DNA of 64,000 nucleotides, from assembly GCF_030867145.1 (NCBI RefSeq), contig NC_134414.1:70252814-70316813 (forward strand). Direction: 5' to 3'. This stretch comes from Opisthocomus hoazin. Its lineage: Eukaryota > Chordata > Aves > Opisthocomiformes > Opisthocomidae. Position numbers and translations under genes: made by a program. Position 1 is the stretch's first letter. Every line of letters starts with the position of its first letter. This document shows positions 12,694 to 25,425 of the stretch, in pieces. Under the pieces are notes generated by a model, which had not been told where the DNA came from, did not search any database, and worked only from the letters and a program-made list of their open reading frames with translations.

Positions 12694-15600
12694 GTAAGTA
12701 TTTTCTTGATCCAGTCAGTGGTTTGAGATTTAAGAATCTATTCAGTAAATGTTGTTCTTTTTCGTTTTTGCAGGATGGACTGTGGCTCATTTCCCAGCAG
12801 CCTTCTCTTATTCAAGGCTACCAGCGAGCTATTCTTACTCCGAACTATATGGAGTTTAGTAGGCTGTATGAAGCCATGGTGAGCTGTTTTCCTTTCTGGT
12901 ATTTAAGTATGTGCAAGTTTAGTCTTTTAGTCTTTAAACAACTTATTATTGGGTTAAACATTATGTGCTGTTTCTTATATGCGAGAGAAGCATTCTCTGA
13001 GTTTCAGTTTCATGGGGTAATTGCCACAGCAATGCATATTCTTAAACAGAGTTCTTTTTTTAAAGACGACCCTTTCTTATGCATTTTTTGGCACTGCAGT
13101 AGGTATAGAAAAAAGTACCTGGAAAGACTGATGCTGCCGCTTCCCCCAGCCCCCCCTCCCCATACATATGCTGAAGTAGCATGTGCTAGAATATGTTGTT
13201 CTAGTTGGAAAATATGTACTGTGTATGGAATTCTTGTGTTGTAGCTTAGAGACCCCGTAGACAGTAGTGATCATCATGGATGTGTATTAAGACTCAGCCA
13301 AGCCATGGGGAATTTGACAATTGTTCAAAAGGGAGAAAGAGATCTTATTTCAGATGGAGAGAAAGGTAAGTGCAGCCTTTTGCTTTTAGCAACGTGAATT
13401 TTTTTTTCTTTGTTTGCTTTCAGCTGTAGTCCAGTGATTGGACTATATAGTGATTGGTGGGCTGTATTCCCTGGAATTTTTGAGGGGGGAGGGATGACTG
13501 TCTTTGCAGATCACCTTTAGATGACTTGTGTAAATTGATATTTTAAGAGTGCAACTTAATTCATTTGGTGAAAAAAGTTCCTGGTTTTATTTCTCATTTA
13601 AATGGCTATAACTTAGGTTTTACATTACACAGGTATTGAGAAATTAATTTTTTGATCTCTGTGAACTGTTTTGAAATACTTAGCTGAGATGGTCTATGCT
13701 AGTGCGGATGTCATGGCTAGATTAATGCGGAATAATGTTGTTTCACCATATATTGGTGTGTCTGAAAAATTAAGATGTCTTGAGGTTCATGAGCAGCTCA
13801 GTTCCTTGATACTGTCTGCCGTGGGACTGTAGATTAGCATGTACATATATGACTTGTACATTATACCTGACAATTAAAAAAAAAAAAAGCAAGAAACAAA
13901 CCAAATTAACTCTAGATTGCCATTACAACTTTTTAAAACAGTCACTTACTAATACGGTTAAAGTATACCTAATAAAATTAGCTGCCTGTCTGATACTTTT
14001 TATACTGATCATTTACTGTGATCAGTATAAAATTAATTCATGAGTGCCTTTGTCGCATTTTGGCTACGTGGTCTTATCTCACATACATAACATGCAGCAG
14101 CTCTGCCTCTAATTAACTTGAAATGCTAATCTCTGATAAATATTTATGCCGCTTCAGAACCATTTTGTATATACAGTCTATTTTTCATTATTGGGAGCTA
14201 TGGGAGTCTTTTATAACAGAAAAACAGCTGTAATATGACAACTGGTTTGTGCAGAGCCACTTCCCGCGTACCCCCATTAGTGCTGTGAAGCAAGCTGGGA
14301 TCTGGAAGCAATATAGTGATGCTGATGTGATGAAGGGCTTTAGTCAGTCGTGTAGTACCCAAGTCGCCCTGCATGAAGTCTGCTGTCGTATTTGCACCCA
14401 CAGCAGACTTGATTTGTAACCTTGGACAGTCAGGCTGGGCTTAAGGGACAGTGAACTCTGCCAGAGGATAAAATAAACTGGAACCAGGATATGCCAGCTA
14501 GAGAGCTTTAGAGCACTGTAGTATCTCTTCTTTCTCTGTTTTTATGTCAAAAATGTTCTTTTTACGCAGGATTGTTGCTTTTTTAATGAATGTTGGGAAA
14601 ACTGGGTGAGCACTTTAGACTGAGCACATTACCTAGTATATATCTCTGTTCTCCTTTTGAGCTGTTATTCTTGAGATAAGTGTACTCCCATCATTGCTGG
14701 AGAGAGGGGACACTCCGACTCCATTGGCTCTGGTCATGCAGGACTCAGAAAACCAGGAGACAACTGAAACTCTTTCCAGTTTCAATTTTGAATGTTCGGA
14801 TGTGGCACAAGTTTGGTGTGTGTCCCGTGTGCTTTTGGGGCTTTTCCTTGTTCTTATTTCCCCTCCCTCATCCTTGTTCTTTGTTGTGTTCTGATATTTT
14901 TTTCTCTTAGTTAACTGGCTTTTTGATTTGAAATAAAAACAGTTCTGTGCCTTTATAGCATTTTTTTTAGTGACAGCTGTAGACTGCTTTGTTGTTCTTG
15001 CCTTGGTTCTATGACTGATGCTTTCTCTCTCCTGGATTACAGGCATTACAGGCAGCATTGCTGAGCTGTAACAAAGCAGTTGTCAAGTTTAATACAGGTT
15101 ATAATGTCTGTTACACTTTTTAGGGTTTGTGTTGCTTGCAAGCAGAATCTATAGACTTCAGCTTCCTTTTAACAAGAATGTTCTTTGTGTCTGGGAGTCT
15201 GTCGGTCAATTTTTTAAAAGCTTCTCAAATGCAAAATTACATTGAGAAAGGAGATTCTGCTGTCTGCTCTGTGCCACAACGCAGAACATGTTGTCATGTC
15301 ACTGACCTTGAATTCTCTCCCAGGTTTTTTGCTCTTAACCTCTCTTTTCATCTGTCTGTTCTTTTGATCTGATGCCATTTTTTTTCAGCTAAGACAACAT
15401 ACATCATGATTCCAGTGTGCGGGAAGTCCAGATCATTGGATCAGGCCAATGTCTTCTGAGCACAATCGAATGTTCTGAAAAGATCTGTGTACTCCTCTTG
15501 CCTTTTATTTTTCATGTCATCATCCGTAGTGCTTAAGCCGTACCTGTTTTCAGGCATTTCCTCCTTGAGCTCATGTGCTTAGCACACCGATACTGTAGTT

Positions 15601-18600
15601 TCCATAGGTCAGTTTTAAACTTTCTCCTTCGGGAATATACTGCATGGCTGCTTTCTGGAAGAAAGAAAGAAAAAAAAGAAGCAAGTCTCAGTGCTCTCTC
15701 CAGGAAAACCAGAAATTGCAAACTTAACAATGCAGCTTTAGTGTTCTGTGCTTGGCTGTTGTGGAAGGAAGGCTTTCTGAGGATGCAGAATTTTGCAGCA
15801 GGGAAGGCTGGCTTGGTGAATACTTTATAGCTTAGAGTGACTGTAGTGGTTATTGTCACAATTCTTTTATTCATGAGCCTGTAGGAAATTCAGTCGACAA
15901 TTTACTTCTGTTAGTTGAAGACAAAAAAGGTTATCAGGTGATTTGATAATGAGCGGGAAGTACAGGTGTTGGTGAAGGATTACCATCAGCAGACAGCTCT
16001 CTAATCTAAGCAGACTGCATAGTGAATTCTGATTGGCAGCCAAAGCTTAATAAATTCTTATTAAAAGTAAGGCAGATTTTATTAGCAGGCAAAGAAATCG
16101 GCTATGACAGCAACATACCTAGAACTTTGATAGATTGCCAGACTGTGAAGTGTCTGGATGCCTTTGAGGTTTGTTTCTACAGATCAGATTAGATGATGCA
16201 GGTGCTTCCTGACGGTCTTAAAATCAGTAGTGAATCACGTACATGGCCTCTCTGAAATCGGTAGCCGTCCTCCACTGTAAAGGAGGTTTTTCTAAAATTT
16301 GTCTCCATTTCAGTTATGAGCTGCCAACTGCCCTGTAAACATAATCACCAAGATTTTAAATTAAGTTTTATATACTCTTTTTCTCTTTCCTTTTGAAATT
16401 TCACGTTATAGCTTGGTCTACAGTTGTTGATTCCCTGCTCTACAAAGATGAGCTTCACCATGCTCTTGGTAGGTGATATCAGTGCCATCACTGACCAGGG
16501 TAGGAATGAGTACTCAGCCTGTGGGTAAAAGGTAAGTCAGCTTTTATTCACTATGGCACAGCTCTCTGAGGTTTTCTTTTTATTATTCTTTGGAGAACTG
16601 GTCAATAATAAAGTGTGGTTATACCAGTCTTGGTTCCTGACATATTTAAAATTTGGTTAGGTCCTTGAAGTGAGTATTTGGATTTTTGTTTTTTAGTGTT
16701 ACAATGATGTTTTTGTCTGTATTTTCCCCAGCACCTGTGTTAGTCTGCCTTTTGCAGGGGAAGACATCCTGGGTAACCAGCTGCTGCTTGTGACTACTTT
16801 TAGCTGGAGCCAGTAGCCCAACATTGCTTCTCTTGACCACAGCTGCAGCTGGACAACTGGAGAGAAACTAAGAAGCATCTGAGAGGGATTACTGTGTACT
16901 GAATATGGGGTGAAAAGCCAGCTCTTCCCAGAAATCCCCAAGCAGTACTTCTGATTTCAGCCATTCATTCCCTGTAGAGCTGGAGAGGAAGCTGTTCAGT
17001 GCCTGTTAGTCCCTAGCTCACTGACCTAAAAGCTCTTGTGGTGTCCAGCTGCCCAGCAAATTTTGCCAGGATTTTAACTGAGAGGCAGTACCTTCGTCTC
17101 CAGTCCTGCTTCTGCAGGGCGAGGGAAACGGGGAGGTCGTCACTCCTGGCCACTGTGCCCTCCACTGCGCCCACGGCCCAGCCTGCTGTGTCCCTGGCAC
17201 TGCTTGTCTGCCGTCACATCCCCCCCCACCCCCGGCTGCTGCACCTAGCCGAGGAAAGGAATGCAAAATGTGGATTATTTTCTTTTAACTTAAATTCCCT
17301 GGTGTCTCGCACTCAAGGACCTAGCTAAGTTTTAAAAGTGTGATTAGGGAATATAAAAGTATAAGCACCCTTTATATAAAAGCCAACTTACATTTTCCAC
17401 ATCAGTTGAGTGATTTCTCCAGCCCAGGTCATTAATATTGGTTTCCCTGTCTGTATGCATTCTGGGACATGTTTCTGGGAGTCCATGATCTCCAGCTATG
17501 CACTTTTGTGAACTAACTTGCAAAAGGAAAAAGATAAATTTCTTACTGGTATGAATATCTGCCAGGTCAGAGATGTATATTGGTAAAAGGTTTTATTCAA
17601 ATCTGATAATGGTCTGAACACGAATCTTCCATTTGATGGAGCAAAATGATCCTTGACAGCTACATTATTTTGCTTAGAAAATGGAAATCTTAAACCTTCC
17701 TAATTAAATGAGAGTATTTGTTGTTCTGTGGGGTAGCTGCTGTTAGCTGACCTAATCCAGTTGGATCATATCAGAAGTCAGCATGGTTGCACTTTTCACG
17801 CACGGATCTCAGAGCACATTAGGACAGGTGTAGTACTCCTGCTTTCGAAGAGGAAAACAAGTGCAGAGAACTTGTTCAGGACATCCGAGATACAGGAATT
17901 AAATTTTAATCTCCAGACTGTCTCCAGGTCTGCAGCCTCAGTACATGTGATGTTTCACATAGGCTTGTGGCCTTCTTGATCATTGTCAGTATTACGTGTT
18001 TAACCTTTAGCTCTCCCATATTTCACATTCTGTGTTCTAGACAAAAACATCAACAATGAAGCCCTGTTTTTTTGGGGTTTTTTTTTCCCCACCACCGTGA
18101 ATGTTGCGAATCAAGAACACCCAGGCATACATTACTTTTTATACTACGTGGGCCTTTGGGTTTCTAACTGTAATGTGTCTAGGAGTTCGTGGTGCAAGTA
18201 GGGCTGCCTGTCTACAGCCACATCAAAATTCATGCTTCCCAGTTAACTCGTAGTGCTTGATCTCAGCAAAACTACTGAATTCTAAATTTTTTCCCTTCAA
18301 AGAGAGGGCAGCTATTTTCAGTTACATAACAGGCTGTTGTGTGGTTTTGTTTGTTTTTTTTAATTAAGCATACTATACCCATTAATGGGTCATTAGTCTG
18401 GGCTTTGATTTGCCAGCACAGTTTGGGCTGGGAGTTCCTTCAGCTTAAAACTTGCTGGCAATGGTGTAGTTAAGCACGATACCATGGTCTGAATGCTTTC
18501 CCAAATGCTAATGTTTATGTTATCTTCAGGGGGTGCTGGTAACTTATTTTCTGGCCTGAAATATATTAAGAATAGAGCTACTAAATGATTTGGCCACAGT

Positions 18601-21600
18601 TATGCAGGATGTCTGGGACAGAATTTTGAATTGTGTGGAACCTAAAACTCTTGAATTTCTACTTTCTGATACTCTGTCAACATGACAGCCTTCATTTTTT
18701 TTGTTTCTGTTGCACTCCTATTTCAGCACAAACTGTTTCAGTGGACTTAAGTATGGAAGAAATTTGGGTGACTGCATGTGAGGGATGTATTGTAGTTGCT
18801 GCGTACAGCTCTGGCAATATTTATGTGCTGTTTAATCGCTAAGATTGTGTTGAAACTGCTGAACAGGGCTGTGGTTCTTCTGACTCCAGCAGATCCCCTT
18901 GCCATACTTCATTCAGCGATTTCTTCAGCGATAACATTTTTATTTCATCTAGGCTTTTCTTATGATAGTTTATGTATGCTCCATGGGTAAGTGCTAGGGA
19001 GTAAGTTTGTTTTTTTCCAGAAAGCTGCTTGGCATAAGTCAGCTTTCATTAAAAGACAGTTCATTAATTATACTGAGTTGTTTTTTGGATTCACAGAATC
19101 ACAGAATAGTAGGGGTTGGAAGGGACCTCTGTGGGTCATCTAGTCCAACCCTCCTGCCGAAGCAGGGTCACCTACAGCAGGCTGCACAGGACCTTGTCCA
19201 GGTGGGTCTTGAATATCTCCAGAGAAGGAGACTCCACAACCTCCCTGGGCAGCCTGTTCCAGTGCTCCGTCACCCTCAGAGGGAAGAAGTTCTTCCTCAT
19301 GTTCAGACGGAACTTCCTGTGCTTCAGTTTGTGCCCATCACCCTGTCAAATAACGACATCAGATTTGGTTGCCCAGACCTATTAAAAGCCAAACAAGAGA
19401 CCCAGACCCAGCAACCGATTTGACCGGTGTTAGTTGTGTGCTTCTAGCTCTTCAGGTCTCTCAGCTGAACTACAGATGAACCTCTCCATTGAGTTGACCG
19501 GGACTAGCGTCAGACTAATTGACCTTCAGTGGCTCGGGTTGCTGCCTTTCAATGTGGACGCGTTGTGGTGATTTCAGTCTTTGCAGTTTCCCTCTTGTCC
19601 AGCATTCAGTTGTCTTGGTCTCCTCAGCTGTTCCAGATGAAGAACCCCCTTTTCTAGGCTTTGTGATGTGCGTGTTCATCCCTAGCTGGGCGTGGTATAG
19701 CCTCCCTGAGCAATGGACCGAAAAATACTTCATCCCTTTGGAAATACGTCGTTCTGCAGCTCTCTAGGGAGTAGAGCTACCTGCTCCCTCGGCATCGTTG
19801 CTGACTATTCAGTCAGGTCCGTCTAATCGAGGTCTTGTAACGTTGCCACTGGTTGTCACTGCTCAGTGCAGCATGCAAGGACGTCATCACCCGTGGTCCT
19901 CAGAGAGCTGCTTGAGCTGGCCTGGGGATCGCGGGCATTTAGTGGGGGGCATTGGGTTGGGGGAGTGGGAAGGCAGCAGTTTCATTTTGGTTGTTCCAGG
20001 AGAAGAAACTGTCCTGCGTGGGTTTGGCAGTACGCCTGTTGGTCTTGATGGTAGTGTGGGATTCTAGAAGTCTTTTATCGTAAAAGCTCTGAACAGTGTC
20101 TGTACTTCAAGGGAGCTTTTCATTCCTTTTCCCATTGCCTGTTGTGATGTGCATCATCCTTTTATTTTGAGGTGTTCTTTGAGGAGCTGAGCCTGTGCGC
20201 AAGAATTGCCCGAGTGTTATACCTTTCCCCCCTCATTCAAGTGAATTTCCCGTAGTTCTGCTGCTTTGAAGCTATTGCGTGGATTTGTTTCCCAGCATCT
20301 CTGTGCATAGTACAAAGGTCTGCTTTTGTTCTTGGCTGTGAGGTAGTCTGTGCATATTTGAGACTGACTTTTTAAAAAAACACAAACAAAAGACCAGGGC
20401 TTTTTTTTTTCCTTCTGTAGCAGGGTATTATAATTGGCCTGATTTGAGGAGATCTTGCTTTCCTGTACAGCTCAAAACTGACTGGAAGGTTGTGGGGCTA
20501 GAGAATAGTGGCAGATGGTGACACACAGCTAATAAGCAGGGGCTTGCGCTTAGCTGTCAGTCAGAAGGCCCCAAAGCTTTTGAACAGAGGATTTCCATCC
20601 TGCCTCCTGCCAGGAGGTTCAAGCCCTCAAAGTGAAAATCCGGTGAGATACCATCTTCAAAGTGGCAGAATTAGAGGTAATTTCTCCAAAGCACTGTATA
20701 TTTAAAAAAAAACTAAACCACGCCGCCTGAAAGGGCGTACCTTTTTCAAATGGCTAACTCAGAAGAGCATTACACTTGTGAAATTTGACATTAACTACTG
20801 CTCACTGAGAAACGCATCCAGAATCTTAATTTGGGAGGGAAGGGGGAGGGGAGGAGAGTGATTGGGGAAATTAACTGCTGGCGACGCTGCAGCGGTGTCT
20901 GCTGTGTTGATGGTGACTGATGAATCTTTGCCCTCTCAGTGGCAGCAAAAATGCACCGCTGCCTGGCCTCACGAGCCCAGCAATTACTGCTGGGAGAATC
21001 GGTAGGAAATGGAAGTGAAGTACAATTCTTCATGCCACCGAGTAACAAAAAGCAGAAATGAACCACGCAAATGAACTGGAAAGGGTTTGCTTGCGTTAAG
21101 TAGGTTTTTTACATCTTGCTGTTTAAGAGGGTTTACCTGCAAGTCCTTCAGTTCTGTGCAGATTTTCCCCATTATTTTGTAAGAGAAAAATTCCTTCTAA
21201 AAATATGGATAGTACTCCCTCTAAAACACCGGGGCTGCTCTGTTCATACACGGTGGAGAAACCCAGCCCAGGTGACCTGAGAAAACGGAGGTGAGAGCTG
21301 TTGCCCAAGCGACGTCTTGCTTTATACTTTGCTGGTGCACTTGTCATGCTGAGGAGCGCAGAAGCGATTGTCTGCGTAGCCCTGAACCTGAGTGGCTCCG
21401 TGGCGGCTGACTGGAGATGCAAAGGATCGCTCCTTGGCCACCAAGGATTCTGCCAGCTCTTCTGTTCTCTTAGGAGAGGAAAACAAATTTCTTCTGTTTT
21501 TTTTCTCAGAGCCAAGCAAGAGGGAAAGCTAAGGGTAGATACATACTCACGAGAGAATTTGGAGAACGGTGATAGAATTGATGCTGTTTTCTTTTTGTGT

Positions 21601-24600
21601 GCCTTATGTATCCTTCAGGCTTCTTGCTTGGGCTTGTTGAGAGTGGAGAACAAAGGAGTTAAATTTTAGTGAAACCATCTGCATGTTCTTCATAGTTAAA
21701 ACTCCACCAAGAGATCAGTTTGACCAAGGTCCTTTGTATATTTAAAATAGAAATGTAAGATCTGATATTCTGACAGAGCCTGCCCACAGTGACACTGCCG
21801 GCGGAAACACGCACGGATGCTCAGGACACTGTTGACTGGCAGAAAGAGAGATCTCTCTTTGCATATGGTCTTTACAAAGCCTAAGGAGAAGGCTGTTCTC
21901 AGCAAAATACCTTTCTGGTGGGCATGGGAGAGGATTTGAGGTTTTAATTCTATTTTGCATTTGCTCTTTGTGAAACACCTTGGCTTACGTTTGTGAACTC
22001 TGAAGGTCAGGGACTCTGGAGAGCTGCGTTTGTGCAGTGGCTTTGTGGAGGGCCCTGGTGCGGTTTGCGGTGGTTGCAAATCATGGCAGCATCAGTTCAC
22101 GTGAATCACTTCACTCATCGGTGACTGAACCTTCTGTGCAGGCTGAGTGACGTGGAGAAGGTTTATACATTGTGCGATGTTACTTGCAAATAATTGAAAA
22201 TTAATTAGAAAAGTATTTTTTAAATGTTAATGCGATAATCCTTTTTTAAGAATAGTGTGTTTCAGCATATGCTGCTGCCTGTGATTAATCTCTGTGTGCC
22301 TCAGAAGTTAACCCTCACAGCTACGGTGCTGTCACTGTAAATGGAAGAAAAAATGCCCATGACTTTGTTTTTTCTTTGTCTGTTTGTAGTACTTGTATGC
22401 AGTCACGAAGGAAGCAGCCGGCGATGTGGTGGACAGGGGGACCTCCTGTCTGGTTCTCTTGGAGTCTTAGCGCACTGGGCATTTCTTGCTGGAGCAGAAA
22501 AAACAAATGGGTATGAATATTAATTAATAACTTCTTAATTCTTGTGAGTCTGTGTTCTTCTGTGGCAACTGTTGTAGGCCTGCTGTAGGAATTTCCAAAT
22601 GACATTGGAGTCATTGGGACTAAGGTATCCATGTGCTTTTAAAGATGTAAGGGTATTCTAGAGCAGTCTACGTAACAGTTACAATTAATAGGACAAACTT
22701 TGCAGTCATCTGACATCTCCCAGGTTTGAGGCAGAAGAAGAGTGTGAACCTGGATCCATTCCCAAGGACATATATGTATGGGGTATGTGTTTTCAAAACA
22801 GTTGAATGTAGGCAGACAGTATGAAGAGTATGTAAGTGGTAGTCACTGGCAGTAACATCTCTGCAATTCAAAAAATGTGTTTGTTAGCTTTGGTTTTGTA
22901 CTTTGGTGAATCCTCTCGTGTTGTCCCCAAGTAATTCAGTGGGGCAGGTAAGCTGAAACTTGCACCGTTCCAAAGAGGGTGTCTGTTGTAAGGCCAAGTG
23001 GCCATTTTAAGGCCATGCACCGGTAGCGGGCTGTCGGCCCTTCTGTTAATTTACGTCCATTCCTTCCGAGGAGTCGGTCCATATGGTCGTGTAGTCTTTC
23101 TGTGAAAGAAGCCGCTTCAAAATTGAAAGGAACCCTGACACAAGCAGCTGGGCAGTGACAGTACGTAACGAGTTGTTGAAGCTTGAGGAGTGGAGATCTT
23201 CTGTAGGCTTTTGGATGCTACGTGCAGATGCGCACGATTAGATGGCCACAGGAGTTAACTACTCTGTGGTCGCCTTACTGTGAGAGCATGGCATGAGGTC
23301 CACACCACAGGAGGAATGAGGGACCAGTTGAACCAAACTTAACAGTTCTGACATCGGACATACCCAGAACGAAAAACGAAAACAGAACGAAAAACGAAAC
23401 CCAGATTGTGTATGTGCAGCTGCCACTAAAGGAGTAATTTTGTTTTACTTCATGAAAAAGGGTGACTTCATTTTTGCGTGGCGTACGACAGATCAGTATT
23501 AAATTGCTGGAGAGATTAGCAAACACAGCATGTGTTCTCCAGCCTCTCCTGCCTTGGGCTCCTGTGCCTTTTCCAGACAGCTCGCTCACACTCCTTTATT
23601 TCGTAGGCAAAGGAAAAATGGGAGAGTGTAATTGGCGTCAGCAGTCCATTGTGTCTCCTGCGGTGGTGTGAAGATGACCCTTCTCAAAGGCCCGCTGTGC
23701 CAATCCCGTTTGTCTCGGGTGTTTCGGGGGGAGAAGCTTTGTGGGTCTGGTGGTCGAGGGCATCAGCGGGCAGGCTGGCTGGTCCTGCCACCCTCGGGCC
23801 TGGCTCTGCTGTTCCACAACAGGCCCGCACAGAGCGGGGTCTTCAAACGTGGCAATTGCACTGGCTTTCGGGGGTGCGAACGGTAGAGCAGATGGGTGGG
23901 GAGCAGATCTCCTGTGAAGTAGGCAGGGTGCTCCGGCGTCCCTTCGGAGCGCGGCGTGTAGCAAGCTGGTCGTGCGGTGACCTTGGAGATGGGGGCTTTG
24001 GCTGTCTTCAGCCCTGAAGCCTGTGCTCTTGTTTCAGAGCGGTATCTGGGCATGCAGGATCGACTCGCGGTCCTGCACCTTGGTCAGGGTGCAAAGTTGC
24101 TGTTTTCAGGGCAAAGCTGCTCGAAGCTGCTCTGGTAACACCCAGTCATAAGCTCACGCTCTGCTTTGCCCGTGCTTTACATCGTGACCCTTCATGAAAC
24201 TCTCGCTGGGCACAGGCGTCAGTAGGTCCCTAGCGACTGACGGGCCACGGCTGAGCTGTGGGGGGTTTTACCCAGGGCTGCTGCCGCGTCCTTCCGCGGT
24301 CATTTCCCTCTGCTCCGGCACTGTCAGGCGGCAGCAGCGGCTCCATGGCCAAGCCCGTGAGGAGGTGCGAGGGAGAGGCTCGGTGCCCGAGGGCTGGGTG
24401 CACCCCCTCGGGCAGCGTGTAGGCACGGAGGGGGCATTAGGAGAGTGTGCCATCATTTCTGGTGGGGTCTGCGGCTGTCGCTGTACCCCCCGCTCAGCTG
24501 GTCCGGTGAAGGCCCCAGAGCAGCGACTGCGACCGTTAGCACCCATCTCTTCTCTGCATCACCACCTCCTTCCCCCACTCCCTGTCAGGGAGAACAGAAC

Positions 24601-25152
24601 CGAGCTGCCTGGCGAGGGGAGAGGACAGGGAGTTAACAGGCTGCCGGGTGGGACCGCAGGCTTCCTCTGAAGGGAAGGATGAAGAGTCACATCGGTAAAA
24701 CCAGACATGGAACACCTTCTTACTCTTTATGTTTTGGTTTTGCATCCCTCAGCCCTGGCAGTGTTTGTCATTCAGTCAGGAGCTGTGCCAGGGGAGGGGA
24801 AGTACGTGTTAAAAAAAAATTCAGCAAAGGTGCTCTGCAGCGCAAGAGTCTGAGAAGCACAGATGTTTGCTTAAGAGGCTTTCCCAACAACACTGACAAA
24901 CATCTGTGGGTACAAAGATTACGTCCACCACCTTATGAATCACACAGGAGCGTTCAGATCTTGTTTCTAACGCTGTTTTTCTTATTTTTTTTTCCTTTTA
25001 GTCAAAACCCCTTTCTCGTGGCTGCATTTGGAGCTTGCTCTCTCACGAGGCAGTCTAACCACCAAGCCTTTCAAAAATTTGGACGTTCAATGACCGCCTC
25101 TGACATGGTTTCAGAAGTTGGAACAGCTTTTAACAAACTTTTTGAAACCTGA
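12643..25152 (+). CDS. NAXD: NAXD, ATP-dependent NAD(P)H-hydrate dehydratase, 3' half (5 coding exons, spliced span)
   Basis: NAXD (formerly CARKD) belongs to the ribokinase-like superfamily. It uses ATP to dehydrate the S-form of NAD(P)H hydrate back to NAD(P)H, working with the epimerase NAXE; isoforms act in cytosol and mitochondria. Five exons join in frame (51, 105, 121, 121 and 151 nt) to give 182 residues and a stop. Visible landmarks are a strand ending PIIIDADGLW, the [11 protein letters not shown] segment, the VQKGERD strand, the ATP-site/catalytic stretch [12 protein letters not shown] with its GxGD aspartate, and a C-terminus ending KLFET. All introns are GT-AG. The family is about 340-390 residues long, so roughly the N-terminal half is missing; it lies left of the window. 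Identification rests on residue-level recall of vertebrate NAXD and is very secure. Confidence 0.97.
12774..12878 (+). CDS. NAXD: NAXD coding exon (DGLW...YEAM)
   Basis: Thirty-five codons in phase 0, starting [16 protein letters not shown] and ending FSRLYEAM. The acceptor is TTTTTGCAG and the donor is ATG|GTGAGC. It is only 80 bp from the previous exon. It carries the [11 protein letters not shown] segment conserved in vertebrate NAXD. Confidence 0.97.
12879..13244 (+). other. NAXD: NAXD intron, 366 bp
   Basis: Short intron with no repeat or other feature recognised. It begins GTGAGC and ends GTTGTAG. The open frame that runs through it is a continuation of exon reading. Confidence 0.9.
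13245..13365 (+). CDS. NAXD: NAXD coding exon (LRDP...DGEK)
   Basis: Forty codons plus one base, starting [12 protein letters not shown] and containing LRLSQAMGN and [14 protein letters not shown]. The acceptor is TTGTGTTGTAG and the donor is AAAG|GTAAGT. The trailing G completes a valine codon with TA from the exon at 22390, so the reading frame continues across a 9.0-kb intron. Confidence 0.97.
13998..14032. repeat. Perfect inverted repeat, 14-bp arms, 7-nt loop
   Basis: The left arm TTTTATACTGATCA (13998-14011) is followed by TTTACTG and then the exact reverse complement TGATCAGTATAAAA (14019-14032). It lies in the 9-kb NAXD intron. There is no obvious transposon body. Function unknown. 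Confidence 0.85.
19092..19347 (-). repeat. CR1 LINE 3' end, antisense
   Basis: Starts with the inverted terminal repeats TCACAGAATCACAGAATAG and runs through GGTTGGAAGGGACCTCTGTG into the CR1 ORF2 end. Antisense reading gives [20 protein letters not shown] on +; sense is on -. Same subfamily as the copies at 51483 and 53261. Confidence 0.95.
22390..22510 (+). CDS. NAXD: NAXD coding exon with the GxGD nucleotide-binding/catalytic motif
   Basis: Reads (V)[17 protein letters not shown] followed by [17 protein letters not shown] and ends EKTN(G). The [10 protein letters not shown] stretch matches the family GxGD motif that holds the catalytic aspartate and anion hole of ribokinase-like enzymes. 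The acceptor is CTGTTTGTAG. The donor is AATGG|GTATGA, a modest match to consensus. Phases (2 nt in, 2 nt out) agree with the flanking exons. Confidence 0.97.
23365..23400. repeat. 18-bp tandem duplication
   Basis: CAGAACGAAAAACGAAAA is followed by the same unit with C as the last base (17 of 18 identical). Simple local duplication. Confidence 0.85.
23690..24550. other. GC/CpG-rich stretch in the last NAXD intron
   Basis: By eye about 3-6 CpG per 60 bases over some 850 bp, well above the AT-rich flanks. There is no exon, and open frames here are compositional. It could be a weak CpG island or GC-biased intron. Confidence 0.55.
25002..25152 (+). CDS. NAXD: NAXD terminal coding exon and stop
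   Basis: The first T completes the Gly codon split from the previous exon. Forty-nine codons follow, starting [17 protein letters not shown] and ending AFNKLFET, then TGA at 25150-25152. The acceptor is TTTTCCTTTTAG. It matches the vertebrate NAXD C-terminus, including the R-Q-x-N-H-Q-A-F-Q-K segment. Confidence 0.97.
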
Positions 25153-25425
25153 AGCCAAAGCAGCAGGAGAAGAAGAAAAGGAAGAACAATGACTGCAAGA
25201 GTAATTACATTTGCCGTAGAATTTACATAAGTAATGCACCCTTTCAAGTGCTGTAGCAGCATTGGTATGCTAGGTAGATTTTCGGTTTTTTTATTTTTAA
25301 GAATAGAAAAATATGATTAATGTAGATATTTTTTAAGAGTTTGGAATACAAAAAAGGTTTGGCTGAAATAAGCTGTAGTTGCAGATCTGTTATAATATAA
25401 TAAAACTAAGCTGAAAGTATTCCTC
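25153..25425 (+). other. NAXD: NAXD 3'UTR (inferred extent)
   Basis: AT-rich sequence between the stop codon and the first good poly(A) signal. It contains no long open frame. The end point is an inference from the AATAAA at 25399. Confidence 0.6.
25399..25404 (+). terminator. NAXD: poly(A) signal AATAAA, NAXD
   Basis: AATAAA lies 247 nt after the NAXD stop. A T/GT-rich stretch (CCTCTGTTCTTTTTGATAG) follows within about 40 nt, as expected for a cleavage site near 25420. Further AATAAA hexamers at 26959, 27214 and 27218 could serve longer transcripts. The hexamers are seen; their use is inferred. Confidence 0.7.

Larger units (their letters stand above)
13366..22389 (+). other. NAXD: NAXD intron, 9.0 kb
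   Basis: No coding exon recognised. It holds a perfect 14-bp hairpin (13998-14032) and an antisense CR1 copy (19092-19347); otherwise it looks unique. Exon phases on both sides (1 nt out, 2 nt in) show that no exon is needed in between. Confidence 0.85.
22511..25001 (+). other. NAXD: NAXD last intron, 2.5 kb
   Basis: No exon expected from phase, and none seen. Contains an 18-bp tandem duplication (23365-23400) and a GC/CpG-rich stretch (23690-24550). It ends with a long polypyrimidine tract before TTTTAG. Confidence 0.85.

Noticed and set aside
23365..23400. Possible interferon-response (ISRE-like) element in the GAAAAACGAAAA repeats
   Set aside because: Spacing between GAAA blocks is 3 nt, not the 2 nt of the ISRE; best explained as a simple tandem duplication.
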